64,000 nucleotides of DNA from Lepidodermella squamata (GCA_047495785.1 JBLDXI010000030.1:930001-994000); one strand, 5' to 3'; shown: positions 44,402-56,129, numbered from the stretch's first letter. The notes: generated by a model from the sequence alone, not told the origin. Numbers and translations: made by a program.

Positions 44402-46936
44402 ATGAGCATTGATTTTAAAATGCTTCTATTAGCATTAATTTATTCACAATATGCTTATGCAGCGAAGCCGAGACTCCTGTGGCCTGGAATGACGCAGAAG
44501 CTCAACGTACCAGACCCCAGTCCTACAGCTATGATAGACTACGTCAACAAGTCTGGTTCTGTTTTGACAAATTTCGAAATCGTTTCTTATCCAATGAGAG
44601 GCAATGTTAACCTTAGCAATTACGCAAGAATGTTCTCAGAGATGGATCTACCCAACGACACTTACCTGGCACCCATAGTGACTGGTCCAGAGGCTAATTG
44701 TGGCAGTTCTGCTGGGACATTCCGTGCAATCTACATGGTCATGGTAATCCTTTTATGATTACTCGGATTCCTAAGACCGAAGGCTTTTTTTTGCATTAGA
44801 ATTTTATAGCTTCCGGTGAGATTTTGATTACCCTATGAAATTAAATTTTCTCTCCATAATTTTTACAGAATTTTTGCGCTTTCAATAAGAATTTATTTTT
44901 ACCCATTCCCTCCCTTCGAATAAACCAGATTTCGCAAAGCTGCGCTGGTCCTTTTATCGAATCTCGACGGTCCAAGTTCTACAACAACCTCTATACAATA
45001 ATAGGATCGGTTAGCGCAAATAAATACGCGATTCTCGAAACCATCAAACGGATTGGCAATTGGAAACGAGTCGGCATGGTATTCTCGTGGTACATTGATG
45101 ACGTCCCAATGTTGGCCGATGAGACCTTCAAGCTGCTGACGGCGAACGACATAGCAGTTGCCGAATTCGTTCGGGCTTATTATTTTGACGAATTGAGTGA
45201 TGCTGATTTACAATCTCTGCAGAATGTCAGAATTATCGTGGTATTCCCGTCCGGGGCTTGGGAATGCCAAATATTTCTATGCAAGGCGTATCACATTGGT
45301 ATCAGGCCGCCATTGTACCATTTCATGGTCGCGCTTTCAGCATGCTTGTCTTGGAACTTGCCGCGAAATCAATACATCTCAGATAACTGTACCAGACAAA
45401 TTGTGGACATTCAACTATCAGCGATGTTCGCTATTGGCATACCGATCGTGGCTACCGATATTCCGAAACAATCCAGTCTTGGGATGAGCCCTTCCGAATA
45501 CGACGATTTGCTGAGCGCGAAGGGCCGCGAGTTGGGATATAATTCGCCAATAGGTCTCGACCGTTTTGGTGAGCATGACGCAAATATGTTTACTCTGCTC
45601 GTCCTGAACAAAACTGAAGCATCCTTGAACCATGATCACAATCTTTCACTGACTGACTTCAAAAATCCGATGTACAAGCGCTTGATATACGAAGTAGTCC
45701 GAAGAAGTGCCGTGGAGCTCGAGGCAGTGGGATTTCGAAATCCTAGAATCAAGAGAGACACCAATGGGGAGATGTATCAAGATATACCAATAATGCAAGC
45801 CTACAAATTGCAATCTCGCCAAGTGGCTGTCCTAACATATGACTATGAGAAGCATTACTTTCTGTTAAATAACGATAATGGACCCATTTGGGCAACGAAT
45901 ACAGGACTCCCTCCGAGAGATCTGACTGACATCGAGATAAGAATCGGATATTGCGGCGGCATTTTGCGCGGTGTAGTCTCCTGTTTAGCGGTTTCTCTGA
46001 CCTTGATACAGATTCTTCTTCTCTCGGCGGCAACTCGAGGAAAAACTGAGACTTTCTACAGAAATTGGAAGAAGAGCTTTGTTTTCGTCGCCTGTTTAGG
46101 CCTGAATGCATCGGCAATTTTCTTAGTCATTGGTCATGATTATTCCCCGGCAACTGAGTGCAGGTGGAGATTGGTTCCAATTTCAATAGGCTTGAGCATG
46201 CTTCACAGTCTTATTTTCAGCCAGCTTTTTGTCTATAGCAAATTTGTCCGGGTGAGGACGTATCGCGTTTATAATAGAGCTATCCGTTACATCAACCATT
46301 TCGCTGAGTGGAAGTGCGCCTTCAGGGTGGGGCCGAGTGATGCTTCATACGAAATGAAAGGCATCGTCCTTCAAAGAAAAATGTCCACGCTCGTCAGTGA
46401 CAAGTATAAAAACGAGTTGCAAATGTCACAAGCTCTCAGCGTAGCTTTGGCTATGAACGTAATCGGTCTGTTGCTCTGGATCATCAAAGAGCCAATGCGA
46501 ATATCCTTATTTCGGAACCCGACAGCGTTTGACGAGGCTGCTGATACCTACTTTGAGCTGGATGTCATGCTTTGCAGTTCAGAGAATATAAGCTACTGGC
46601 TCGGAGCTATTCTCGCCTTTAACTTCGGAACTTGTATTACTAGCGAATCTGTTCTCGCTCGACCTTCGACGCCGCACCATGCCTAATGAATTCGCTCTGA
46701 GTTGCAAGCTAATCAGAGCAGCGGCCATGAACGCCCTAACGATGCTAGCTGCTAGTGTTGTTGTGCTTGTCTTAGTTACGCATTCAAACAAGCCGTGTGT
46801 ATTCAACGCAGTATTAGCTTTCATCGAGCTTGTCTATTCCGGGCTAATGAGCTTCGTTCTGCTGCTACCAATTACTGTGAAAGTCGAGAGGCTGGATTTA
46901 GTTGCTAGCTTAGTCACTTCGAACGTTGCAATATAG
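44402..46936 (+). CDS. class C GPCR, GABA-B-receptor-like, with one apparent frameshift
   Basis: Exon 1 is 44402-44743, with leader MSIDFKMLLLALIYSQYAYA and GPEANCGSSAGTFRAIYM. An intron of 125 bp follows, and exon 2 runs from 44869. The product has an extracellular Venus-flytrap domain (e.g. NKYAILETIKRIGNWKRVGM), then seven membrane helices starting at IRIGYCGGILRGVVSCLAVS. TM5 begins WLGAILAF, but the frame then ends at 46686. In the +1 frame the sequence continues ELVLLANLFSLDLRRRTMPN and on through TM6-TM7 to a stop at 46936. One base change near 46620-46640 would explain this; it is either a lesion or a sequence error. GABA-B-type receptors signal through G proteins as dimers. The ligand here is unknown. 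No short intron fits the break. Confidence 0.75.
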
Positions 46937-47580
46937 TATATGATAATCCTATGGAGTGCGCGTCGTATCTATCCTTTAATTAGCGTCGCTTTCTACACCC
47001 AGTACTGGCTTCTAATGAAACTACCTACGGTACTCCATAAGTGTTGTTTTTCCGCGTTGTCGACGCTACTTCCCAGTTACATGAACGTCGCCTAATTCAA
47101 TCTAATTGATAAAAGCGTACGAAACTTTTCCAGTTTTGCCAATGGCCAATTTTTCAGCGACTATACCTTCTTTCATAAATACGACTCAGAGACTCCTTCT
47201 CATCTTCATGGTTCAGGGTAGTTCTTCATTCAACAGCCTAGCTGCTAGGCTAGCTGAGGCTAGCATAGGCTAGCTGATGGATGAACATGCTAGGCCCTAG
47301 CATGTTCATCCATCATCATCATCGCATCCAAGCAATGCCGTGATACGACAGTTCAAATAATAAATACAGAGGAGATTCAATATCCCCATCGCATTGTTGT
47401 CAGCATTTATGTTTACCATCCAGCCGATATAATTATGAAGGATTCGGAGATTTTTCATATGAAATTGCTTTACAGGAAATTCGAAAAAGCAGGTTACGTA
47501 GGATCAATGTCTACGGCTGCATACAACCTCTAGCTTCATTTCAATCCTGTGTTAACTTAGAATCACGGGTGATAAACCAC
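46937..47580. other. spacer between the GPCR and B6
   Basis: It holds clustered CTAGC phrases (47238-47275) leading into a palindrome. The last part is the presumed upstream region of B6. No gene is seen. Confidence 0.4.
47275..47315. repeat. 41-bp perfect palindrome with a one-base centre
   Basis: Arms of 20 bp (TGATGGATGAACATGCTAGG and its reverse complement) surround a single C at 47295. It would form a near loop-less cruciform. It lies between the GPCR gene and B6. Confidence 0.95.
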
Positions 47581-48756
47581 ATGAAATCGCTTTTAGTTCT
47601 TTTGCTTTTGGCGGTAAGGCCGGCGTGCGTAGAAGGTGCATCATCGGCGGCCGGCAAGTTTGAGGCGAGATTTGCAGAACAATGTCCAGCAGTTCTATCG
47701 AAAAGTCTACCGATTGATCAAGCGGTTTATTATACCAACAGCAGCCGTCCGATTGTTGTGGATGTAAATATGATTCTCCACCGTTTCGTGGGAATCGATG
47801 ACGTGGAGCAAAAGCTGTCATTAATTGCATATATGGATATGGATTGGGCGCTGCCATGTGAGACTCCGAAGTGCACAGGTTTACTATCCGAATCAGAGTG
47901 CGCGATACCCTATCGTGATAAGTTTAGTTTCCCGGTTCCAGTTTTGGATATATGGACGCCAGAGATCTATCATTTGACTGCCTTTGAATCTCCCATTTTC
48001 GGTCGTAAAATAACTAATCAAGTCTGGATCTATCCATTTCTTCCACCCGAAGTCAATTATGTCGTGTTTGACCGTTTCGATGTTTCCTGCACGGCTTTCA
48101 GTTACAAAAAGTTCCCATTCGACACTCAAGCATGCTCTCTAGTATTCGAATCCGGCGATATGATCAAGGAAGTATCCTTCAGACTTCAAAAATTTGAAAT
48201 TGACACATCTGCTTGGAAATCCTTCGTTGTTGACTCTGATATATGGTCGGTTGTCGAGCCTCTCGAGCACAGCAGCCAGCCATCAGTGCATGGATATGGC
48301 ACGTTCACTGTTGACCAAATAAATATGACAGTTCGATTTCGCCGCAAAAGTGGCTACTACGTCTGCAACATCTTCGTCCCAACTATCACATTGTTCATCC
48401 TTCAAGTTTTCTCTTTGATTGCCGAACCTGTGAACAGAGATCAATCAGCCTTTTGCGTGAGCGTCGTGATTTCTTACGTTGTTTTTCTCACATTGATTTT
48501 TGGCATGATGCCAAAAACTTCGGATCATGTCTACCTTGTGTACATGGTTTCAGCAAAATTCATCGTTGCTGTCTTTATCACGGCCTATACTTGTTTCAGC
48601 CCGAGTCTCCCTGAGCCTCTGAAATTTCGGGTTTTAAAGCTTAGCAAATACCTGGAAATATCCATGCACCGCCTCCTGGACCTGGCAGTGGCCTCGGCTG
48701 CAAGCCTTATTGTAATGATTATTGACTCAGTTCTTTTCTCCCTCATGTTATCTTGA
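47581..48756 (+). CDS. Cys-loop receptor subunit B6 (subfamily B, intronless, 391 aa)
   Basis: I start at the ATG at 47581 (MKSLLVLLLLAVRPACVEGA), matching the leaders of B1 and B4. The extracellular part has QCPAV, HRFVGIDDVEQ, PCETPKC, SECAIPY and DIWTPEIYHL. The Cys-loop CTAFSYKKFPFDTQAC has 14 residues between cysteines. M1 follows GYYVCNIFVP, M2 is NRDQSAFCVSVVISY (Asp at -1'), then M3, a linker of about 24 residues and M4 HRLLDLAVASAASLIVM. It is the only plus-strand B gene and the most diverged one. It lies tail to tail with C1, 142 bp away. Intact. Confidence 0.92.
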   Translation: MKSLLVLLLLAVRPACVEGASSAAGKFEARFAEQCPAVLSKSLPIDQAVYYTNSSRPIVVDVNMILHRFVGIDDVEQKLSLIAYMDMDWALPCETPKCTGLLSESECAIPYRDKFSFPVPVLDIWTPEIYHLTAFESPIFGRKITNQVWIYPFLPPEVNYVVFDRFDVSCTAFSYKKFPFDTQACSLVFESGDMIKEVSFRLQKFEIDTSAWKSFVVDSDIWSVVEPLEHSSQPSVHGYGTFTVDQINMTVRFRRKSGYYVCNIFVPTITLFILQVFSLIAEPVNRDQSAFCVSVVISYVVFLTLIFGMMPKTSDHVYLVYMVSAKFIVAVFITAYTCFSPSLPEPLKFRVLKLSKYLEISMHRLLDLAVASAASLIVMIIDSVLFSLMLS

Positions 48757-48898
48757 ACTCTTAAATACCCATCCCGATTTCGATAGTCTGCTCTATCACC
48801 AAGCGTCTTAAATCTTAAACACTCTTCAATAACAGAAAATGCATTATATTTTAAACCTTGATTTATTATTCATTTTTCAATTGATTCAATTGTTCAAT

Positions 48899-50077
48899 TC
48901 AATCGGCTGTGAACTCAAAAAATGCCACAAGTGTAGAGGTGAAAACGAAGCAAACCAGGAGAAACACTACAACAGCATCTGCTAGTCGTAACCGGCTCAT
49001 GTTGAGAATTATTTTTGTGCCTAATAATGGCCCGAATTTCCGCGGTTTCAACAGAGATTTGCTGGACGCGAGCATGCAAGTGGCCAGCGAATAAAGGATA
49101 CAGGCCACTCCTATGTACAACTGCGATGTTATGAACGAAACAATGATGACGCTTTCGGAAGTTTTCGGAATCTCGCTCTGAATCGACTGCTGAAGAAAGA
49201 AGAAAGCTAGAATTACCGAGACACCATAGTACGGTCTATTAGTATCTTGCGGTGGTAGTAGGATGAAAGCCATTTGTAAAATGATAAGAGCTATAGATGG
49301 TAGCAAAACACTAGATATAAAGCCTGTCAGCTTTCTCGAAAAGGAGAACGTGAAAACCATCTGGCAGAAGCGAAGATCAGGCACGATTTCATAAATTCCA
49401 AAGCTGATTGAAGTCGTTATGTTGTCGAGAGACCAAATGCTTGAAGTAGGGATAAAATCGCTGTAGATCTGCCGAGATATTCGTGTGGCATTGACATATC
49501 TAGTATCTCGGTAGAACTCGAGTTTCAAATCGCATTTTTGCTTATCGAACGGGTATTTTCTGAACTTGAAATCGCACAAAAGATCGAAGCGTAGAGAATT
49601 GAGCCATTTTGAAGTTCCATATCCCTCGAGTACGACATAGCTAGTTTCAGAGTGACTCAGGCTCAAGGTTACGTATTCCAGGGCGGTTACGTGCATCAAC
49701 TCAGGGATCCAAGTGTCTGACGCCTTCATGAATACATTTTTCATTGAGTTATTCTTCGGCCATGCTTTTTCGACGCAGGGGTTGTGCCACGTCATCATGT
49801 ATCGAGCGACAAAAGACAATCGCTGGTTCAACTCGTCGATTTCGATGAATTTGAGAAGCGATATTGATGGTCTAATTAGGACGCTACCATCTTGCGGCCT
49901 CAAATGTCGCCCGTCATCCCAGCACGTTTCTTCCAGTGCTTTGTGTATCTTGAATTCTTCACTAGAGTATGCATGGCTGTATCCCCCGAGAAAAACGATT
50001 ACGAAAAACCAAATCATCATGATTATGCGAACATGGCTTATGCTCACTGGAGTGTCACTGCGCGTAGCAGACTTCAT
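48899..50077 (-). CDS. Cys-loop receptor subunit C1 (subfamily C, intronless, 392 aa)
   Basis: The frame has a hydrophobic segment at 18-32 that could be a signal sequence (the start could also be Met20 or Met21), DELNQRLSFVARYMMTWHNP, a loop A-like DTWIPELMHV at 121-130, the Cys-loop Cys168-Cys182 (CDFKFRKYPFDKQKC, 13 between), M1 about 252-274, M2 284-305, M3 309-336, a linker of about 27 residues and M4 364-388. At M2 it reads TNRPYYGVSVILAFF, so -1' is Asn, not Asp as in A, B and D. The ring that sets charge selectivity is therefore uncharged here. It has only two extra extracellular cysteines. Intact. Confidence 0.9.
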   Translation of the reverse strand: MKSATRSDTPVSISHVRIIMMIWFFVIVFLGGYSHAYSSEEFKIHKALEETCWDDGRHLRPQDGSVLIRPSISLLKFIEIDELNQRLSFVARYMMTWHNPCVEKAWPKNNSMKNVFMKASDTWIPELMHVTALEYVTLSLSHSETSYVVLEGYGTSKWLNSLRFDLLCDFKFRKYPFDKQKCDLKLEFYRDTRYVNATRISRQIYSDFIPTSSIWSLDNITTSISFGIYEIVPDLRFCQMVFTFSFSRKLTGFISSVLLPSIALIILQMAFILLPPQDTNRPYYGVSVILAFFFLQQSIQSEIPKTSESVIIVSFITSQLYIGVACILYSLATCMLASSKSLLKPRKFGPLLGTKIILNMSRLRLADAVVVFLLVCFVFTSTLVAFFEFTAD

Positions 50078-50379
50078 TTCCTGATAAATATCGATGCTTT
50101 TTCACACCTCTCTCCTGCCAATCTGAACTGTATTTTTTATCTTTAGCTATAGAGTCCGAATCCCGATAAAAAATGGAAGCTGGCTTATGCTTCTCTTAGG
50201 AATTTGAGCCAATCAGCCTCTCATCAATCTGGGTTGTACGGTACTTCGCCTACTGCTGGCAAAATGTTTGCACCAGGGCCGGATTATCCATTACGGAATT
50301 GAGGCAGTTGCCTTACGGCCTGATGAAATTTTGCCCAATTTGATTGAAAACCACTCTGGCAGGGTGCGAAGTACAGGGG
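50078..50379. other. upstream region of C1
   Basis: No gene is recognised. Confidence 0.35.
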
Positions 50380-50515
50380 GAAAGCATTTTGCCAGTATCG
50401 TACCCCCTGTTCGCAAGACCAAAGTGGAAAAGCCCAAAAAACCACAGCAGTGACCCTTTGGTCATATAATTTGGGCCCGAAAATACTCCTAGTTCGAGGA
50501 TCCTACTTCGCGCAC
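50380..50515 (-). repeat. dispersed repeat, best copy
   Basis: Read in reverse it has, in order: GCGCGAAGTAGGATCCTCGA, a GAGTATTTTCGGGCCC segment, ATGACCAAAGGGTCACTG, TGTGGTTTTTTGGGCTTTTC, CACTTTGGTCTTGCGAAC and AGGGGGTACGATA. Partial copies lie at 12455, 32760, 33120, 41462, 51407 and 63555. Confidence 0.65.
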
Positions 50516-50860
50516 TGCACTCGGGGACCGTTACAATCAAGAGACCACGTGGGCCAGATCTGCAATTTGAGGGCCCTTGGTAATTTTCAGGTGTCATGAT
50601 CTGTCGTGATCTGGGACTGGCTTGTGGCTTGCGCGACAAAATCTAATAAAAACAGTTTTTTCGTAGTTGAGCGGTAAGATTCGAATGTCGGGGTCGAAAA
50701 GTTGCTGCATTCCAATAACCAGTTCTTTAATATAAATCATATATTGTGAAAGAATAATAGTAGGTTGAATGGCAGTGGAAGCAAGGTAGTATCGCATTTT
50801 CCAATATCTGATTATCAAATGAAGGAAGCACGCCATGTTTTACCACGCATCAGTTAATTA

Positions 50861-51317
50861 CCGTATTTTATCGAATAGTATCCTGGGATATTATTTTTTT
50901 CTGAACTCGAAAAGTAGTGAAAAAATCGGGCTATTATTCGAGGGGGCTTTTATTCAAGGCAGGCTATTATTTATCCTAAAACGTCAAATCATCACTTCAA
51001 CAGACATTCTTGGTCATTTTTAGCTTGAATATATTCTCTTTGTCGCTATAATTGAGCTTAAATGCACTGTAGTTATCTTCCCCGTTGTCGCACTTTCTCT
51101 TCTCTACGTCTCATTTTTCTTGAGGCACGCTAGCCACCTCCCCCATTCTTTCTACATGAGCTGATCATACTAGAACTATTGTTATTACTATATGGAATGT
51201 GGCTATTATTCGAGGTGGGCTATTATCAACCTTTGGACCCAATATTTCGATGAATTTTTGTGGCTATTATTCGAGGGGGCTATTATTTGAGGTTGGATAC
51301 TATTCGATAAAATACGG
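50861..51317. mobile_element. 457-bp TA-flanked inverted-repeat element (MITE-like)
   Basis: CCGTATTTTATCGAATAGTA at the left end is a perfect inverted repeat of the right end (23 bp or more). TA stands on both sides (50859-50860 and 51318-51319). The interior repeats GGCTATTATTCGAGG-like phrases. The terminal CCGTA is shared with the element at 27802. No coding capacity. Confidence 0.85.
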
Positions 51318-51406
51318 TAACCAATAATCATCTTTATGCTATTGCCAATGAGGTTAAGTCGAGAAGATCAAGAATTCATTCAGAGTTCGGCGTAACAATG
51401 AACCGT

Positions 51407-51545
51407 CTTGCTGCTAGCGTTCGAAGTAGGATCCTGGATCCTGGATCCTGTAAACTCAGGTGCTTGACAGAACTCAGGTGCAGAAACCAAATGGGCCCCA
51501 CTGTGGTTTTTTCCACCTTCCTCTGATTGGAATCTCCGAGTTGGG
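51407..51545 (+). repeat. dispersed repeat copy
   Basis: Has TTCGAAGTAGGATCC with the GGATCCT phrase tandemly repeated three times, then CCACTGTGGTTTTTTCCACC. Degenerate compared with 50380-50515. Confidence 0.5.
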
Positions 51546-51649
51546 TAGCGGGACACCCCAGCAGCCCTCTCCTTCACAGCTGCTAATAGTTAGATTTAGC
51601 CGCATTATTATATTTGGGGCATTTTATTGGGTTTTTGAGGTGGAAAAAA

Positions 51650-52921
51650 TTAGGTAACCATTAAATAGAATAACACAACATCAGCCACAGTAATTACGAA
51701 AATGGTTGCAACCGCAACTGCGACGTCCATTCGGCGAATAGGAGTTGTTTCCCAGCAGAATGCCCTGACCTTTTCCGTCTGGCGTTGAGCGTAATTACAA
51801 GCTATTAACATGTAAACTGTCAGAGCCATGCCAATTATAGACTTCATTGCAATTCCAACAACGATGTAGATAACTTCCGAGGTCTGAGGAATCTGAGTAG
51901 CCAACAAGCCAAGGGTTACGGAGTTGGCTAAAACCACGGTCATGCTAAAAGCTGGCCGGTCAGGCATATCAGGAGGCATGATCAAACAAAAAAGTTGGGT
52001 GATCAAAAGTCCGTAAGTTGGTATGAAAACTGTTGGAACATAGTAGACAGCCTTTCTCCTAAATGTGAAGCTGAGTTCGATATACACAGACGAAAAGCCG
52101 TCGTTTGTATCGTAATCTTCCACGAGAGTCGTGTAGTTTTCTAGTATCCAAATGTCACTGGCTGTGAGAAAGTTATCGGTCATCATCACGTCATCGATGA
52201 AGTAGTCAACGAGCTCGGCTTTGTCGAGCGATTGGAAACTCATCGCACATTCGAAGCGATCGAACGGGAATTTTGCGAATTTGGTGTCGCAGATGGACGT
52301 GATAGTTCCAGATGTTATCAAATTCCCGTAAAGAGTGTCATTTTGCCTCCTGATAACTTCCGTAGACTTCGCCATCCTAAGAAAAATATTTGGAAAAAGG
52401 TCCCGGCCATTCAGAACAAAATTTACTCTTCGAAGGGCCGGCTGGTTGAGAAGCCGTTTTCTTGCGCCAATGTTGGGTACCAAATCGGGCTTTCTTCCGG
52501 TTTTCCTATTGCCATTGGAAAGTTTATCAGCATGCGATTCATCTCGCAGGCCTTGATCGAAACATCGCTGGCTAGAACTGAGCACTCGAAAGGCTCGCCG
52601 CAGTTGTAAGGCCATGCGAGGCGGTAGAAAGCATGCATCGACAACCTGTTGTGGAATCTAATAGTCTCTACGTAAGTTTATTTTATAGAAAAATTACGTC
52701 TGATCAACGTCTTTAATTGCAATGAATCGAGTGAACCAAACTCGTAGTGATATGTTCAGCGGAGCACCGCAGTTTACCATGCTGTCGACTGGTAGATTCG
52801 GGGACGTGACGTCAGGAAACGCCTTCAAAACATCGCGTCGAATTGTCTCTGCTACAGAGCCTTCGGCATGAGCCGATTGCAAACTTATTACAACAAAAAC
52901 TAACACAGGTTGAAGTTTCAT
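51650..52921 (-). CDS. Cys-loop receptor subunit A10 (subfamily A, 389 aa)
   Basis: Exons are 52921-52698 (224 nt), 52645-52427 (219 nt) and 52376-51650 (727 nt), with introns of 52 and 50 bp. The leader is MKLQPVLVFVVISLQSAHA. Exon 2 has WPYNCGEPFEC and SPIWYP. The Cys-loop is CDTKFAKFPFDRFEC (13 between). M1 to M4 are complete, with PDRPAFSMTVVLAN at M2 and an M3 with KSIIG where relatives have KYVIG or KYIIG. Subclade of A6, A8 and A9, the most diverged of them. Intact. Confidence 0.9.
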
Positions 52922-53689
52922 AGCTGGGAAATAAACCGACGAATATGTGTGGTAGGTCCAGCGTTGATATTCTAGCCGCTTTAAACCTAAAGAAAGGTGT
53001 CATTGCGTGAGAAGAAATAATGTCTATCTTTCAAGTAAATCAATACATTGTGAATGCAAAATCTTCGGGATTGATTGCATAGAAAAAATCAGTTTCGAAG
53101 ATAGACCTTTCGCTGATTCTCCAAATAAATATGCAGCACATGAGACACTTGCAGTAATTACAGTAATAGTACAGTAACTACCTAATAGGAGCCAATGCGA
53201 TTCAGAAGGAAAGGCATTTGTTTTGTCCCGATGGTGAGGTTAGCAGCTATCAATTGGTCCCTAGGCCCTATTAGGTTTTACTAGCCAGCTGCCAATTGGA
53301 GCGACCTTCGCTGTGACCCTGGTTGACTAAAAAAGAGGTGAGAAATAGCAAACCGATCCTGATCCAGGGTCAGGAGAAAAACTTCATACAAAATGCTTAG
53401 GAATGCATGACCAATGTAGATCAGACTTTCTCAAGTCATTTTTTTAAACATTTGTCAACATTAACAAAATGTATTTTTTCAAAAAAAGCAAAAAAAATTG
53501 TCCCTCTCAATTATTGTTCTTCCAATCGTTACGACAATTTCGTGGAATTTTCCGGGCAAACAACAAAGAGCTTAGCTTCTAGTTTTGAGGCGATCATTTA
53601 GAGCCGCGCCATGGAGCGGTATTCAATCACGTGTTTGTCATGCATGGATGCACATTGGTACGATTTCACGGCCTAAGGATGATGTGTAT
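52922..53689. other. spacer between A10 and A11
   Basis: Positions 53140-53330 and 53600-53690 resemble 56150-56345 and 56560-56640, so this is the 3' side of the A11/A12 segmental duplication. No gene is seen. Confidence 0.5.
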
Positions 53690-55017
53690 TCACGAGAGCA
53701 TCAGGGAATACAAGAAGATATCGGAAATAACTATTGCAACCACAGTGACTATCGTGACAGCGAGATCACATAATCTAACAGTCGTCATTTGAAAGCCGCA
53801 AGCTGCGATGATTTTATCAGGATTTCTCGCATAGCAGCAAACTATCAGCATGTATACAGTCAGAGCCATTCCAACCATGTATTTTATCATGGTTGCAACA
53901 ACGATGTAAATGACTTCTGACGTTGCTGGAACATCCTTGTTCATAAGGCTCAAAGTTACCGAATTAGCAAGAACAACAGCCATACTGAATGCAGGCCTGT
54001 CGGGCATTTTGGGCGGCATTGCCATGCAAAACAGCTGAGTGATGAAGAGGCCGTAAGTTGGAACAATGACATTGACTAGGTAATAGCCGGGCTTTCGAGT
54101 GAACACAAAGCCGACCTGAGCAGATGTGACGGAGAATCCTTCGCTTTGCTCAATCACATCATGATTCACATAGCTGTCCTTGAACTTCCATATGTCAGTT
54201 TCGGCCATGAGCTCTGGTGGAACTATCAGCTTCTGAACGATGAAGGTCGAAAATTCAGCGAAATCCATCGAAATCAGATTGATTGAACAATCAAAGACGT
54301 CGAAGGGGAATTTCGCGAACGAAGTGTGGCACGTCGATGATAAGGTCCCCGGAGCTGCTATAAACCCGTAAAGTCCACCGTCAGTCATTGATAACACTTG
54401 CGCCATTGTTGTCATGCTGAAACGGAACGAAATTGTGAGAGAACATATTATTTCTAATGAGCTGACATTTCTTAGGTTCAAGTATGAAGAATACTCACGC
54501 TTCAAATGGACGGCTTGTCGCGACCCCATTATCATGTATAACCGCTGGGTACCATACTGGGTTTTCATCGGGTTTGCCCAGAGGTCGAGGGATATTGACA
54601 AAGAAGCTATTTTCGTGACACGCTTCTCTAGTAGAATTCCTCGACAATATGTCACAGTTGAATAGCTTTCCGCAATTGTAGGGCCAGGAAAATCGAAATA
54701 TGCCGTACAATGACAGCCTGTTTTCGAATAAATGCCAACTTTACTTGGGTGAGCAATATAAAGCATAGCAGTTACGCCGTGTTGATCTCGTTGATGCTGA
54801 CAAAACGACTTAGATGAACCAGCAAAGATATGTTTAGCTTCGTCCCGCATGAAACCCAACTATCAATGGGTAAATTTGGAGAGCTGACGTCGGGGAAAGC
54901 AGCAAGGATATCTTCTCTGATTGAATCAGCATCAGATTTGCCAGTGTAGACAAACATCACGTGAAGGCTGATTAAAATAGCCAATACAACTTGCAACGAG
55001 GCAAAAAATGCTGGCAT
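53690..55017 (-). CDS. Cys-loop receptor subunit A11 (subfamily A, 395 aa)
   Basis: Exons are 55017-54776 (242 nt), 54717-54499 (219 nt) and 54416-53690 (727 nt), with introns of 58 and 82 bp. The leader is MPAFFASLQVVLAILISLHV, followed by DADSIREDILAAFPDVSSPN, exon 2 with WPYNCGKLFNC and NPVWYP, and exon 3 with CHTSFAKFPFDVFDC (13 between). At M2 it reads PPKMPDRPAFSMAVVLAN, so the residue after PP is Lys where most A genes have Glu. Asp at -1' is kept. Subclade of A12 and A13. Intact. Confidence 0.9.
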
Positions 55018-56129
55018 ATGAGATCAGAGCTTTCGAGCGAATCTCCAGTTCACTGCGCTGTCAGATGCAATAAAGAGGAGATCATTGATTAGTATTTTTT
55101 TGGAGTTGTTCTGAGGGTCCCTGAGGAATCCTCTTTTTTGCATTAGACAAAGAAGACGAAACAAATAATTCTATCTTGGGTGATTTTCCTAACTTTTTCG
55201 AAAAAATTTCTACATGAGCTAATAATTGCCCCAAAAATGGTTTTTTCAACCCAAAATCGCCGAATATAGCTGGAAAGAATTATTGCCCTTTTCAGCGAAT
55301 TTTAACAAATCGTCAGTGAGACACAGAGGGGCCGCTTCTCTTAGTTATGAGTGGAGCATAACATGTGTTGAAAAAGGTAACTGCGTTTTTAAATTTAATT
55401 GAAATTATAACTGGCGGATTTGAACATGCTGCTGAAATTGTCATGAACGTCTTTCGGGACAGAGTCTTTAAATTTTTCAGTTTTTACCACGATTTAATGC
55501 AAATAAAACATTTACTTTTGATTATATACCAGCCATAAGTATACAACGCTGTAGCAGATATAAAATTAACGATCTTTATCTATATTCACTATTAGCGAAT
55601 TTATTTTAGTTGAATTTACAAAAAACCGTTGGACGGCGTTGGGTGTCGCGCTTTGTTTGCTAACGACGGTTAGTTTCCTATCTGCTATCTGCGCAGAAAT
55701 CGAAGCGGCACAAGTCGATAGCCCAATCGATTGATATACACACCAATCGATTGATTTATATGATGATCCATAGTGACCCACACGGCTCGGCAATTATCTT
55801 GTTGAAAGATAATGCTCATTCATAACCTGCTCATACCCTATAGGGCTTAAATCCCCTATAAGGGGTGTACAAGATATGTTATATAATCATATTGTTCAAA
55901 AAACTGAAAATACGTAGCGTTTGTGATTAAAACCTTACAACACAACCAGAATCCGGGGCTCTTAAAACAGAAACATAAAAAATCTTACATTTCGGCATCT
56001 TGTAGGTATTCATAAGAGCGGAATAAAATTCCAGTCGTTATGAGGACCATTGGTCAAGAAATATTTCCTGAACTTTATGAAACATCAATGGAAATCCAGG
56101 AAAACCAATGTCGAAGATTAATTGGCATT
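55018..56129. other. 1.1-kb spacer upstream of A11, no gene
   Basis: AT-rich. A small hairpin lies near 55838-55866 (CCCTATAGGG, CCCCTATAAGGGG). Short frames have no recognisable character. Confidence 0.4.

Noticed and set aside
51650-52615. A 321-codon open frame extending A10 exon 3 upstream
   Set aside because: The extra part is intron 2 and exon 2 read out of frame; the correct exon 2 is in another frame with WPYNCG.
53690-54859. A single 389-codon open frame covering A11 exon 3 and beyond
   Set aside because: Upstream of 54416 it reads intron 2 and exons 2-1 in the wrong frame; paralogues and splice signals support three exons instead.
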